Source: an uncultured Carboxylicivirga sp. (GTDB taxonomy: Bacteria; Bacteroidota; Bacteroidia; Bacteroidales; Marinilabiliaceae). From it: 64,000 nucleotides of DNA. The notes under the pieces are model-generated. The model made no database searches. It was not told the DNA's origin and was given only the letters and a program-made list of their open reading frames with translations. Location: NCBI GenBank assembly GCA_947503525.1, contig CANNEA010000008.1:124001-188000 (forward strand), in the 5' to 3' direction. Positions within the stretch are counted from its first letter, which is position 1. Each line of letters begins with the position of its first letter. A program made the position numbers and the translations under genes. Shown piece by piece: positions 46,886 through 56,650 of this stretch.

Positions 46886-49345
46886 ATGACACACAGAATG
46901 AATAACTTAAATTTAAAAAGAAATAGTATCAACCTTCTACTGGGGTTTGTCTTGTTTATTTCTATTAACCATAATACTCACGCCCAGGTATCATTTGGTA
47001 AAAGTGAGTTGATCAATGATAGTTGGTGTTTTACTTTAAATAATCCTGAAAATGCTCAAGAATCTGAATTCAATCATGATAATTGGCGCGTACTGGATTT
47101 GCCTCACGATTGGAGTATTGAAGCACCACTTAGTCCTACATTGTCGAGCTGTACAGGATATTTACCTGGTGGTATAGCTTGGTATCGTAAGGTACTCGAT
47201 TTGTCATCACTTCATTTGGAACAAAAGGCATTTTTATATTTCGAAGGTGTTTATAACCGCAGTGAAGTATATGTTAATGGACACCTGCTTGGTAATCGTC
47301 CCAATGGGTATATCTCTTTTTGCTATGATATTACTCCGTTTATTAATCGCTCGAGAGATAATGTAATTGCTGTCAAGGTCGATCATAGTCGCGAAGCTGA
47401 TTCACGATGGTATACGGGTTCGGGTATATATCGGGATGTGTATTTAATTACTTCAGGCAAGGTGCATTTCGACCAATGGGGAGTACGCTATACTACACCT
47501 GAAGTCAGTACTAAAAAAGCCAGTTTGGAAGTGATAATGGATGTAAAAAATGAGAGTGCTCAAGGTAAGAATCTCACTCTTGTAAATGTTTTATTGGATG
47601 CCGAGGGTAAAAAAGTGGCACATTCAAGCGAGTCTCTAATGGCAGCAGCAGGGGCATTACAACAAGGATCAGCTATGCTAAAAGTAAAAAATCCGAACTT
47701 GTGGGATTTGGATCATCCTTACCTCTACACCTTGCAAACACGAATTGAATCAGATGGAAAAATATTAGATAATACGGAAACTAAAGTGGGTATCCGAAGC
47801 ATTCGTTTTGATGCCAATACCGGTTTTTATCTGAATGAGAAAAATATGAAAATAAAAGGGGTTTGTATTCATCACGATGCAGGCTGCCTTGGAAGTGCTG
47901 TTCCAAAAGAGGTATGGAAACGACGTCTACAAACCTTAAAAGGCTTAGGTTGTAATGCCATACGAATGAGTCATAATCCACAAGCACCAGATGTGTACAA
48001 TATCTGTGATGAAATTGGTCTGTTGGTGAAGGATGAGGCTTTTGATGAGTGGGAATTCCCTAAGCGCAAATGGTTGAAGGGCTGGAACAAAGGTAAACCA
48101 GGTTATGAAGGTTCTTATGACTTTTTTGAGGAGTGGAGTAGCCGTGATGCAGCTGATATGGTGCGTCGCGATCGCAATCATCCATCCATCATTATGTGGA
48201 GCATTGGTAATGAGGTTGATTACCCCAACGATCCTTATTCACACGCAGTTCTGGATCACGGTAAGATAAAACAGAAAGTGTATGGTGGGTATTTGCCGGA
48301 TGCTCCTCAGGCCGAACGATTAGGTGAGATAGCTATACGTTTATCGTCTGAAGTGCGAATGCATGATGCCTCGCGTCCTGTAACCGGTGCATTGGCTGGT
48401 GTTATTATGTCAAACCATACCGAATACCCTGGTGCACTCGATGTTTGTGGCTATAACTATACCGAAAATCGTTATGACGAAGATCATCAGCTCTATCCTA
48501 AGCGCGTGATATATGGCAGCGAAAACGGACACACAATGTCTGCTTGGAACGATGTGATGAGTCGTGATTTTATATCAGGACAGTTTTTATGGACAGGTAT
48601 TGATTACCTGGGCGAATCAGGACGCTGGCCTGCACGAGGTGGCAATGGAGGATTATTAAACTATGCGGGATTTGTGAAGCCTCGTGGTGAGTTTCGTAGA
48701 GCTTTATGGAGCAATAAACCGGTCGCCTATGTTGGAACAACAAAGCATAAGGGTAAGGTCAAGAACCTTATTCGTCAGGCTTGGCCTTTGTGGAACTATG
48801 AACAAGGAGAACAGGTAAAAGTGCTTGGGTTTACAAATTCGCCTAAAGCTAAATTATTGCTCAACGGGCAACAGGTAGGAGAGACTAAGTATTACGATAA
48901 AGAGACTGGAGTTTTCTTTTGGGATGTGCCTTTTGAAAGCGGACAATTAGAACTGATTGCATTAGATGATAAAGGGGATGAAATGACACGTTCTACAATT
49001 GCAACATCCAAACGTTCGCATGCTATTGTTGCACTATCTGATAAAAATCAAATAGCTAGCAATAGAGGTATTGCTCAAATTGAAATCAGTATAGTGGATG
49101 AAGATGGTGTTCCTGTAATTATTGCCGATGATGAAATTATGTGTAAAATTAAAGGCCCTGCTAAGTTACTTGGTTTAGAGGCTGGAAACGATCAGGATAT
49201 GAGCAATTATCGCGATAGTAAGCATCGCGTACACAAAGGAAAAATGATCGCCTATATACAAGCCACAGGAGAGAAAGGCGAGCTTGTAGTTGAGTTTACA
49301 TCACCTTGGTTGATTGATGCTAAGTGTATAATTAATGTTCAGTAG
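46886..49345 (+). CDS. GH2 beta-galactosidase-like enzyme with DUF4982 domain
   Basis: An 819-residue protein with a type I signal peptide (about 15-34, ending HAQ); ATG 46898 is an alternative start. Domains: sugar-binding jelly roll (about 40-200), Ig-like (205-310), TIM barrel (315-625), DUF4982 (about 640-710, KLLLNGQQVGET) and a C-terminal Ig-like domain (715-815). Acid/base Glu443 is in MWSIGNEVD and the nucleophile Glu546 in YGSENGH. This is the compact GH2 type common in algal galactan loci, different from the LacZ-type gene at 466. Likely removes beta-linked galactose or a related sugar after desulfation by its sulfatase neighbours. Confidence 0.9.
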   Translation: MTHRMNNLNLKRNSINLLLGFVLFISINHNTHAQVSFGKSELINDSWCFTLNNPENAQESEFNHDNWRVLDLPHDWSIEAPLSPTLSSCTGYLPGGIAWYRKVLDLSSLHLEQKAFLYFEGVYNRSEVYVNGHLLGNRPNGYISFCYDITPFINRSRDNVIAVKVDHSREADSRWYTGSGIYRDVYLITSGKVHFDQWGVRYTTPEVSTKKASLEVIMDVKNESAQGKNLTLVNVLLDAEGKKVAHSSESLMAAAGALQQGSAMLKVKNPNLWDLDHPYLYTLQTRIESDGKILDNTETKVGIRSIRFDANTGFYLNEKNMKIKGVCIHHDAGCLGSAVPKEVWKRRLQTLKGLGCNAIRMSHNPQAPDVYNICDEIGLLVKDEAFDEWEFPKRKWLKGWNKGKPGYEGSYDFFEEWSSRDAADMVRRDRNHPSIIMWSIGNEVDYPNDPYSHAVLDHGKIKQKVYGGYLPDAPQAERLGEIAIRLSSEVRMHDASRPVTGALAGVIMSNHTEYPGALDVCGYNYTENRYDEDHQLYPKRVIYGSENGHTMSAWNDVMSRDFISGQFLWTGIDYLGESGRWPARGGNGGLLNYAGFVKPRGEFRRALWSNKPVAYVGTTKHKGKVKNLIRQAWPLWNYEQGEQVKVLGFTNSPKAKLLLNGQQVGETKYYDKETGVFFWDVPFESGQLELIALDDKGDEMTRSTIATSKRSHAIVALSDKNQIASNRGIAQIEISIVDEDGVPVIIADDEIMCKIKGPAKLLGLEAGNDQDMSNYRDSKHRVHKGKMIAYIQATGEKGELVVEFTSPWLIDAKCIINVQ

Positions 49346-49378
49346 TCCCAAGTTATCAGGCCTTAAAGAAAATATACA

Positions 49379-50818
49379 ATGAAAATATTTAGACTAATTA
49401 TACTAGCTTTGGCAGGAGCAGCAATTCTCTCTTCCTGTTCAAACAAGAAAGAAGAGGCGACTAAACCAAACATCATCTACATTCTTGCCGATGATATGGG
49501 GTATGGTGATTTGAGTTGTTATGGTCAAGAAAAATTCAGCACTCCTAATATTGATCGTTTAGCGACTGAGGGTATCCGTTTTGTTCATCACTATTCGGGA
49601 AGTACCGTTTGTGCGCCATCGCGTGGAAGCCTGATGACTGGCAAGCACACTGGACATTCATACAATAGAGGTAATAAGGGAGATAAAAAAGGGGATTTTC
49701 CAGTGGCCAAAGAAGAAGTAACCGTGGCCGAAGTGCTGAAAGACGCAGGCTATGTGACAGGAATGTTTGGTAAGTGGGGCTTAGGATACGTTGGTTCTGA
49801 AGGCGATCCGAATAAACAGGGTTTCGACGAGTTTTATGGCTATCTTCATCAAGCTCTAGCACATAATTATTACCCTTATTACTTGTGGCACAATAGTGAC
49901 AGTATAGCATTAGAAGGTAACTTCGGTCGTGGGCAAGAGCAGTATTCACCAACTCTGATTCATGACAAGGCAATGCATTTCTTAGAAGCAAACAAAGACA
50001 CCGCATTTTTCATGTATTATCCTTCTATTATTCCTCATGCAGAGCTTTTTGTTCCCGAGACTTACATGGATAAACACCGCGGTAAATACCTTCCAGAAAA
50101 GGAATATAAAGGAATTGACGATGGGAAAAGGTACCGAAAAGGCCCATATGGCTCACAGAAAGAAAGTCACGCTGCTTTTGCTGCGATGATTAATCTATTG
50201 GACGATCAAGTAGGTGAGATTGTGGATAAAGTGACAGAATTAGGCATTGCTGATAATACAATTATTATCTTTTCGTCTGACAATGGAGCTCACGCCGAAG
50301 GAGGAGCCGATCCTGAGTATTTTAATAGTACGGGTGGATTGAGAGGTATCAAGAGAGATCTTTACGAAGGAGGAGTGCGTGTGCCTATGATTGTAAAATG
50401 GCCGGGCAAGATAGAAGCCGGGCGTGAGTCTGCGCATATATCTGCCTTTTGGGATGTCTTGCCTACGGTAGCTGATATCGTTGAGGTAGCTGCTCCCGAT
50501 TGTATTGATGGGCTTTCGTTCCTACCCGAATTACTAGGGCAAAAGCAAGAGGCACATAGTCATCTGTATTGGGAATTTTATGAACGCAATGGTCGTCAGG
50601 CGGTGCGCCAAGGAAAATGGAAAGCGGTACGTTATGAAGTAGCTTATGACTATGAGGCTACACCTGTAGAGCTTTACAACCTGGAAGAAGATCCTTATGA
50701 AGAGCATAATGTAGTGCGACAATATCCAGAAAAAGCCGCTGCAATGCTGGCATTGATCAAAGAAAGTCATGTACCTTCAGATCATTTTAAGTTTAAAGTG
50801 AAGAAAAAGAGAAAGTAA
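49379..50818 (+). CDS. S1-family sulfatase (CAPSR), S1_20-like
   Basis: A 479-residue lipoprotein (ILSSC, Cys20). Hallmarks: Asp38-Asp39 in LADDMGYGD, formylglycine Cys78 in CAPSR, FSSDNGA and YEGGVRVPM. GKWGLG replaces GKWHLG. The block GSEGDPNKQGFDEFYGY followed by QALAHNYYP is characteristic of S1_20-like enzymes; gut homologues remove 3-O-sulfate from galactose. The GKWGLG variant is normal for that group. It lies 33 bp after the GH2 gene, a pairing that fits desulfation of a galactosyl end followed by beta-galactoside cleavage. Confidence 0.92.
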   Translation: MKIFRLIILALAGAAILSSCSNKKEEATKPNIIYILADDMGYGDLSCYGQEKFSTPNIDRLATEGIRFVHHYSGSTVCAPSRGSLMTGKHTGHSYNRGNKGDKKGDFPVAKEEVTVAEVLKDAGYVTGMFGKWGLGYVGSEGDPNKQGFDEFYGYLHQALAHNYYPYYLWHNSDSIALEGNFGRGQEQYSPTLIHDKAMHFLEANKDTAFFMYYPSIIPHAELFVPETYMDKHRGKYLPEKEYKGIDDGKRYRKGPYGSQKESHAAFAAMINLLDDQVGEIVDKVTELGIADNTIIIFSSDNGAHAEGGADPEYFNSTGGLRGIKRDLYEGGVRVPMIVKWPGKIEAGRESAHISAFWDVLPTVADIVEVAAPDCIDGLSFLPELLGQKQEAHSHLYWEFYERNGRQAVRQGKWKAVRYEVAYDYEATPVELYNLEEDPYEEHNVVRQYPEKAAAMLALIKESHVPSDHFKFKVKKKRK

Positions 50819-50825
50819 TTCGGTT

Positions 50826-52262
50826 ATGAAGATGATAAGAAAAATAAAACTAGCATCAATAGTAAGTTTAATGCTAGTATTTGTAAACTGTTCGTTTGCA
50901 CAATCAACACAGGAAAGCCCTAACGTCCTGCTCATTTTCGTAGATGATATGGGTTATGGAGATTTGAGTTGTTATGGAGCACAGGATGTTGAAACACCTG
51001 CTCTTGACAAATTGGCTAGCGAAGGACTAAGATGTACTGACTTTCTTGTAGCAGCACCAGTTTGTGGTCCATCACGGGCTTCATTGATGACAGGACGCTA
51101 TCCTATGCGATGTGGACAGCCAGGTTTTCCAGGCTCGCAGAGTAAGACATTGAAATATGATTTTAGAGGTCTTCATCCTGATGAGCTAACCCTATCCACT
51201 TTGGTGCAAGAACAAGGTTACTCTACCATGTGCATCGGAAAGTGGCATTTGGACCTGGAAGATGGATTTCATCCTTTAGATCGAGGCTTTGATGAGTTTT
51301 ATGGTATTAAATCCAATTGGGTAAAAACAGCACCTGAACTTCATGGCCTTTATGAAGGAAAAGAAGTTGTTAATGCGAATGTGCCTTTTGAATCTTTATG
51401 CGAATTATATACGCGAAGGGCTATTGAGTTTATGAAAGAAAACAAGGACAAGCCTTTCTTTCTATATCTGGCTCACAATGCCGTGCACTCACCAATTTTA
51501 CCCAGTGATAAATTCAAAGGCACTTCAAAGGGAAGTCTTTATGGTGACTTTGTGCAGGAACTTGACCATTATATAGGTCAAGTGTTGGATGAGCTTTCTA
51601 ATTTGGGATTGGATGAGAATACAATGGTAATTTTCCTTTCGGATAATGGGCCGGCTGTATGTCATTTTGGTGGCTCTGCAGGACCGCTTAATGCAGGGAA
51701 ATATTGTACGATGGAGGGTGGCTTTCGTGTTCCCGCTATCTTTCGTTGGCCAGGAAAAGTGGCTACAGGAGACTGTAATACGCTCTTGTCGTCTATGGAT
51801 TTGTTGCCTACTATAGCTGCTTTAGCTGGGGCTAAATTACCCGAAGATAGAAGCTATGATGGGGCAGATATTCTACCCATACTAGAGGCTGGCAATGGTG
51901 TATCGCCCCACGACTTTTATTACTACTACAATGGAATGAATCTGCAAGCAGTGCGCAAAGGTGCTTGGAAGCTTCATCTGCCGCGTTCTTTGGAAGATCA
52001 GCCCTTTTGGTCTCAAAAAGGTAAAGCCAAACCATTTAGTGGTAAGAATCTTAAGAATATTTCGTGCAAAGGCTTGGAGGCACTTTCTAGACCACTATTG
52101 TTTAACCTCGATACAGATATGGGTGAGTTAACTGATATCTCCGATAAACATCCTGAAATAGTGAAAGAATTATCGGATGAGGCTGAAAGAATAAAAGCTG
52201 AATTGGGCGATGTCAACATCGTGGGGAGTGATCAAAGATTGCCTCCCTTTAAGAATAATTAG
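50826..52262 (+). CDS. S1-family sulfatase (CGPSR)
   Basis: A 478-residue protein. The leader contains VNCSFAQ, which allows either lipidation at Cys22 or type I cleavage after Ala25. Hallmarks: Asp40-Asp41 in FVDDMGYGD, formylglycine Cys80 in CGPSR, GKWHLD (the final Gly is Asp), LSDNGP and MEGGFRVPA. It follows the S1_20-like gene by 7 bp. The segment PLDRGFDEFYGIKSNW and the C-terminal cysteine-containing stretch (KNLKNISCKGLEAL) are not shared with other sulfatases of the window. Confidence 0.92.
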   Translation: MKMIRKIKLASIVSLMLVFVNCSFAQSTQESPNVLLIFVDDMGYGDLSCYGAQDVETPALDKLASEGLRCTDFLVAAPVCGPSRASLMTGRYPMRCGQPGFPGSQSKTLKYDFRGLHPDELTLSTLVQEQGYSTMCIGKWHLDLEDGFHPLDRGFDEFYGIKSNWVKTAPELHGLYEGKEVVNANVPFESLCELYTRRAIEFMKENKDKPFFLYLAHNAVHSPILPSDKFKGTSKGSLYGDFVQELDHYIGQVLDELSNLGLDENTMVIFLSDNGPAVCHFGGSAGPLNAGKYCTMEGGFRVPAIFRWPGKVATGDCNTLLSSMDLLPTIAALAGAKLPEDRSYDGADILPILEAGNGVSPHDFYYYYNGMNLQAVRKGAWKLHLPRSLEDQPFWSQKGKAKPFSGKNLKNISCKGLEALSRPLLFNLDTDMGELTDISDKHPEIVKELSDEAERIKAELGDVNIVGSDQRLPPFKNN

Positions 52263-52311
52263 GATAACAGTAGAATATCACATAAGAACAGAACTCGAAT
52301 GAAGAAATAAT

Positions 52312-55089
52312 ATGCAGCTATTTTGTTCCAGATATAAATCACTTATCACACTATATGTGTTTTTCCTTTTCCTTCTGCCGGAAAGTTCAAAATCACAGGA
52401 GAATAGTCTGGTTAATTCAAATGCTGCATTAGCTGAAAAAGTTTACTTACAGTTAGATGCAACGATATATTCAACGGGCAATATTATTTGGTTTAAATCC
52501 ATTGTTTCAAGTGCATATAATCATGCATTAACATCGCCAAGTGCAGTGTTATATGTTGAGCTGATAGATTCGGAGAAAACCATACTTAAGAAGAAGTTGA
52601 TAAAAATAGAGCAAGGGATTGGGCAGGGATTTTTCCATTTGCATAAATCATATCAAACAGGAACTTATTTGATTAGAGCGTACACGAATTGGAATAGGAA
52701 TTTCGATAATGATTTTGTCTTTGAAGAATATATTCAAGTATATAATAACAAGGAGTTAGGCAATAAGGAAAAACCAATTAGAGATGTAAAACTTATTGAA
52801 GACCGCACAGAGAATAGACAATTAGAGGCGTGTCTTTATCCAAATGAAATTGACACACTTCAAAAAAATATACTCAAGCTTTATATTACGATTGATGATA
52901 AGAAAGATTCACTTATTATAAAAAAAGGGAAAGATAATAGATACGAACTTGTATACAACATACCCAATGAAGGCAAATTTGCCACCTTGCAAATGTTTAC
53001 ACAAAACGGTAAAATGTATTCCACGGTTATTGCTTTGGATAATGAGAGAATTGATTTGCAATTTTTTCCTGAAAGCGGAGAACTGGTGCATGGCTTAAGG
53101 AGTAAAGTAGGGTTTAAAGCATTGGGTGTAAATGGTAAGGGTCTGAAGGTAGAAGGTGATATTGTTGATGAAAAGGATTCGCTGGTTGCATCTTTTATTG
53201 GCAACAGTCTTGGGATGGGTAGTTTTACTATAAATGAAGCGGATAGCACAAAACACTACTTTGCTAAAATAAAAGTTGATGCTCAAGTAAATCAGACCTT
53301 ATTATACCCTTTACCTGATGTTGCCACTAAAGGTATTGTTCTGGCTGTAAAGAGAAAAGACAAAAACATTCACATAGAAGCCTTATTTAATTATTCTAGA
53401 AAAGATAGTATTTACTTAAACGTATCATCGAGGGGAGTCAACTATTATTCTTTAAAAATTGAATTGAACCAGGGCAAATTCAATTGGGTTCTACCTTATT
53501 ATAAACTTCCTGAAGGTATAATCTCCTTTATCATAACAGATGAATATAAACAACCCTTGGCTGAGCGACTTTATTTTAATGAAAGATCAGATTCAAGAAT
53601 TAATATTGATATTACAGCAGATAAAGAAAGTTATAAAAAACGCGAATTGACAGACCTTACAATTTCAACTTCTAATTCATTAGGCGAGCAATTAGATGCT
53701 AATTGTTCACTTCTTGTTATTAATAAAGAGGAACTTGGAGAAATGCAGAGTCAAGGTCAAAACATTTTATCCTATTTTTTGCTGGATTCTGAGTTAAGAG
53801 GATCAATAGAAAATCCAGCTTATTATTTCAGTAATGATACTTGTGCGTTTCATCATCTTGATGCTTTAATGCTCACCCAAGGCTGGAGGAAATACAATTA
53901 TTCCAAAGCTAATTCAGAGCTCTTATTTATGCCCGAGACACATCTATCTGTATCAGGTAATGTCAGTGGTTTATTTTCTAAAAGAAAGAAAAAGAGTGCA
54001 GAACTGATTTTAATGACTTTTGGTCAAAATAAAGGGATATATAGTCTGGCTGCTGATAGTCTAGGAGATTTTAGTTTTAATCTACAAGATGAATATGGTG
54101 AGAATATAAATGTCTTGCTTCAAACTGAAAAACGCCCTGGTAAAAAAAAGAATTACACTGTTGTTCTGGATAAGAAAGAGTCGCCAAGAGTGGCTTTTAA
54201 ACAGGAGTATGCTATTGAAAAAGTTGATAGTGTGGTGAAGGTTATAATTAAAAATAACGAAGAGAGGCAAAAGATTGAAGAGGCATTTCCATTGCAGTCC
54301 GGTAACATAATTATCGATGAAGTGGAGGTTACTGCCTACAAGCTCACACCTAATCGTAAAAAAGTAATGGAAGAGTATGGTAAGCCTGATGAGGTAATTG
54401 AAGGAAAAGCCATTCTTGAAAAAGAGGAAAAGTGGTCATATGGCTTATACAGTGTTTTAATGTTTAATTTTCCTGACAAAGTAAATATCATTCGTTTAGG
54501 TGATGGAAGCTTATATGCAACTTTATATAATAGAGAAGTGACTCTTGTGGTTATAGATGGAGTTCCTGTAAAAGTTTATGAATATCCATTTTTAGAGAGT
54601 ATTCCTCCAAGTGAAGTGAGTAGTTTCGAGATAATAGAGTATGCTAAGGACTTTACCAAAATATTCTGCGAGGTATTTCCTGATGGTTGTGCATTTGCAC
54701 CAGCAAGTGGCAATGTAATTGCTATTTATACACATGCAGGTAAGGGTATTTATGGCGTAGATAGACCTGTTGGTATCACCCAGGCTACCACGCCTGTATT
54801 TGCAGCGCCACGCGAGTTTTATAAACCCAAATACGAGATTCAGCAATCGAATGAGCAGAATAAACCTGATATGAGGGCATTGATTCATTGGGAACCAATA
54901 CTTCAAGCTGATAGTCTTGGTAAAATATCCACATCGTTTTATAATGCTGATAAGGTTGGGGAAATGAGAATTATTGTTGAAGCCATCTCAGAAAGTGGAG
55001 CAATTGGATATCAGGAGTTAGAGTACGAAATTGTAGGGCCAGATAATGAGATAATATTAATTAATAAAGAATATGAGAGGGATAATTAA
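52312..55089 (+). CDS. MG2/plug-domain protein of unknown function
   Basis: A 925-residue protein with a signal-peptide-like leader (about 8-28). Residues about 38-145 resemble an alpha-2-macroglobulin MG2 strand domain (EKVYLQLDATIYSTGNIIWFKSI start, split here for length); further Ig-like repeats follow. Residues about 660-805 look like a TonB-receptor plug (VTLVVIDGVPVKVYE, IPPSEVSSFEII) but no outer-membrane barrel follows; instead the protein ends with a macroglobulin-like strand block (LQADSLGKISTSFYNAD). Such barrel-less proteins are widespread in Bacteroidota with no established role. The next sulfatase starts 17 bp before this gene ends, so the two are translationally linked. Confidence 0.75.
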   Translation: MQLFCSRYKSLITLYVFFLFLLPESSKSQENSLVNSNAALAEKVYLQLDATIYSTGNIIWFKSIVSSAYNHALTSPSAVLYVELIDSEKTILKKKLIKIEQGIGQGFFHLHKSYQTGTYLIRAYTNWNRNFDNDFVFEEYIQVYNNKELGNKEKPIRDVKLIEDRTENRQLEACLYPNEIDTLQKNILKLYITIDDKKDSLIIKKGKDNRYELVYNIPNEGKFATLQMFTQNGKMYSTVIALDNERIDLQFFPESGELVHGLRSKVGFKALGVNGKGLKVEGDIVDEKDSLVASFIGNSLGMGSFTINEADSTKHYFAKIKVDAQVNQTLLYPLPDVATKGIVLAVKRKDKNIHIEALFNYSRKDSIYLNVSSRGVNYYSLKIELNQGKFNWVLPYYKLPEGIISFIITDEYKQPLAERLYFNERSDSRINIDITADKESYKKRELTDLTISTSNSLGEQLDANCSLLVINKEELGEMQSQGQNILSYFLLDSELRGSIENPAYYFSNDTCAFHHLDALMLTQGWRKYNYSKANSELLFMPETHLSVSGNVSGLFSKRKKKSAELILMTFGQNKGIYSLAADSLGDFSFNLQDEYGENINVLLQTEKRPGKKKNYTVVLDKKESPRVAFKQEYAIEKVDSVVKVIIKNNEERQKIEEAFPLQSGNIIIDEVEVTAYKLTPNRKKVMEEYGKPDEVIEGKAILEKEEKWSYGLYSVLMFNFPDKVNIIRLGDGSLYATLYNREVTLVVIDGVPVKVYEYPFLESIPPSEVSSFEIIEYAKDFTKIFCEVFPDGCAFAPASGNVIAIYTHAGKGIYGVDRPVGITQATTPVFAAPREFYKPKYEIQQSNEQNKPDMRALIHWEPILQADSLGKISTSFYNADKVGEMRIIVEAISESGAIGYQELEYEIVGPDNEIILINKEYERDN

Positions 55090-56641
55090 GGTTGTAATAA
55101 TTTGTACAGTAATTATTGTGTTGTGTTCGTGCAGTAGTTCTTCAAACCAAGAGCAGCAAACACCCAATGTGGTATTAATCTTTACCGATGACTTGGGCTA
55201 TGGCGACTTGGGGTGTTATGGTGCCACTAAAGTGAAAACACCCAATATTGATCGATTAGCGAATGAAGGACGTCTGTTCACGGATGCTCATTCGGCTTCT
55301 GCCGTGTGTACGCCATCGCGCTATGCACTGATGACGGGTGACTATCCTTTCAGAGGCAATAAGGGAAAAGGAATATGGGGTCCTGCAGGTATCACCGCTG
55401 GATTGCTTATTGACACTGCTCACATCACTATTGCCGATGTGTTTAAAAACAAAGGTTATCAAACTGCAGCAATTGGTAAGTGGCATCTGGGTTTTAAAGA
55501 TGGTGAAAATGACTGGCAAATGCCATTGAGCCCTGGTCCACAAGATTTGGGCTTTGATTACTACTTTGGAATACCTCTTGTGAACAGTGCGCCACCATAC
55601 GTTTACGTGGAAAATACGCGTGTAGTTGGCGGCGATCCCAACGACCCTTTGGTTTATTTAGGACGAAAGACAAAAGAAGCTGTTACACCGATAACGCCCA
55701 TTCCTCCGGAAGCTTCGCAGCGTACTCAAAATTTCTTTAAAGGTGCGACTGAAGCTCATAAGTTATATAACGACTATACCGTTGGACAAACCTTGGCTTC
55801 TAAGGCTGTACAATACATTGAAGAAAACAAGGATAATCCTTTCTTCCTTTACCTTGCTACCACGCATATCCATCATCCTTTTACGCCTGGTACAAACTTT
55901 CAAGGCAGTAGTGATGCTGATCTTTATGGTGACTTTATACAGGAACTAGACTGGATGGTTGGAGAAGTTTTAGGTAGCTTGAAAGAACAAGGTTTAAGCG
56001 AGAATACCCTGGTTATTTTTACAAGTGACAATGGAGCTATGCTCAATCTTGGCGGACGAAATGCCACAAAAGCAGGGCATAAAATCAATGGTGAATTACT
56101 CGGTTTTAAGTTTGGTGTGTGGGAAGGTGGGCACCGTGTTCCTTTTATTGCTAAATGGCCTGGTAAGATAAAACCAGCAACAACATCGGATCAATTGATT
56201 TGTAATGTGGATATGCTTGCCACCTTTATGACTGTTACGGGGCAAGATCTTAATACTTTAAGTCAAACTGATAGTAAAAATATACTGCCTGCTTTATTAG
56301 GTACGCCTAAGGAAGCCATACGTGAGGAACTGATTCTTTCTCCTAAGAGTCAAAAGCACTTATCACTGCGTAAAGGTGATTGGGTGTACATTCCTGCTAA
56401 AGGGAGTGGTGGTTTTTGGGGCTCTAAGCCTCATCACCATGCTTGGGGAGGTGCTGCAGCCGTTAATTTCGTAGGCGGTGTCAATAGTGATATGGAGAAT
56501 GGTAAGATTAAGAAAGAGGCACCTAAAGCACAGCTTTATAATTTGAAGGATGATGTGAATCAAAGCACCAACTTGTATGAACAGTACCCTGAGGTAGTGG
56601 CAGAGATGGACGCTATCTTAAAATCATATAGAAATAAATAG
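55073..56641 (+). CDS. S1-family sulfatase (CTPSR), S1_15-like
   Basis: A 522-residue lipoprotein (VLCSC, Cys18 or Cys20) starting 17 bp inside the preceding gene. Hallmarks: Asp39-Asp40 in FTDDLGYGD, formylglycine Cys79 in CTPSR, GKWHLGF, FTSDNGA and WEGGHRVPF. It shares with 24562-26172 the PGPQDLGFDYYFG, PPYVYVENTRVVGGDPNDP and THIHHPFTPG blocks, which point to S1_15-like enzymes; characterised members remove 6-O-sulfate from galactose or N-acetylgalactosamine. Two copies in one array suggest two sugar contexts. Confidence 0.93.
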   Translation: MRGIIKVVIICTVIIVLCSCSSSSNQEQQTPNVVLIFTDDLGYGDLGCYGATKVKTPNIDRLANEGRLFTDAHSASAVCTPSRYALMTGDYPFRGNKGKGIWGPAGITAGLLIDTAHITIADVFKNKGYQTAAIGKWHLGFKDGENDWQMPLSPGPQDLGFDYYFGIPLVNSAPPYVYVENTRVVGGDPNDPLVYLGRKTKEAVTPITPIPPEASQRTQNFFKGATEAHKLYNDYTVGQTLASKAVQYIEENKDNPFFLYLATTHIHHPFTPGTNFQGSSDADLYGDFIQELDWMVGEVLGSLKEQGLSENTLVIFTSDNGAMLNLGGRNATKAGHKINGELLGFKFGVWEGGHRVPFIAKWPGKIKPATTSDQLICNVDMLATFMTVTGQDLNTLSQTDSKNILPALLGTPKEAIREELILSPKSQKHLSLRKGDWVYIPAKGSGGFWGSKPHHHAWGGAAAVNFVGGVNSDMENGKIKKEAPKAQLYNLKDDVNQSTNLYEQYPEVVAEMDAILKSYRNK

Positions 56642-56650
56642 TAATATAAT

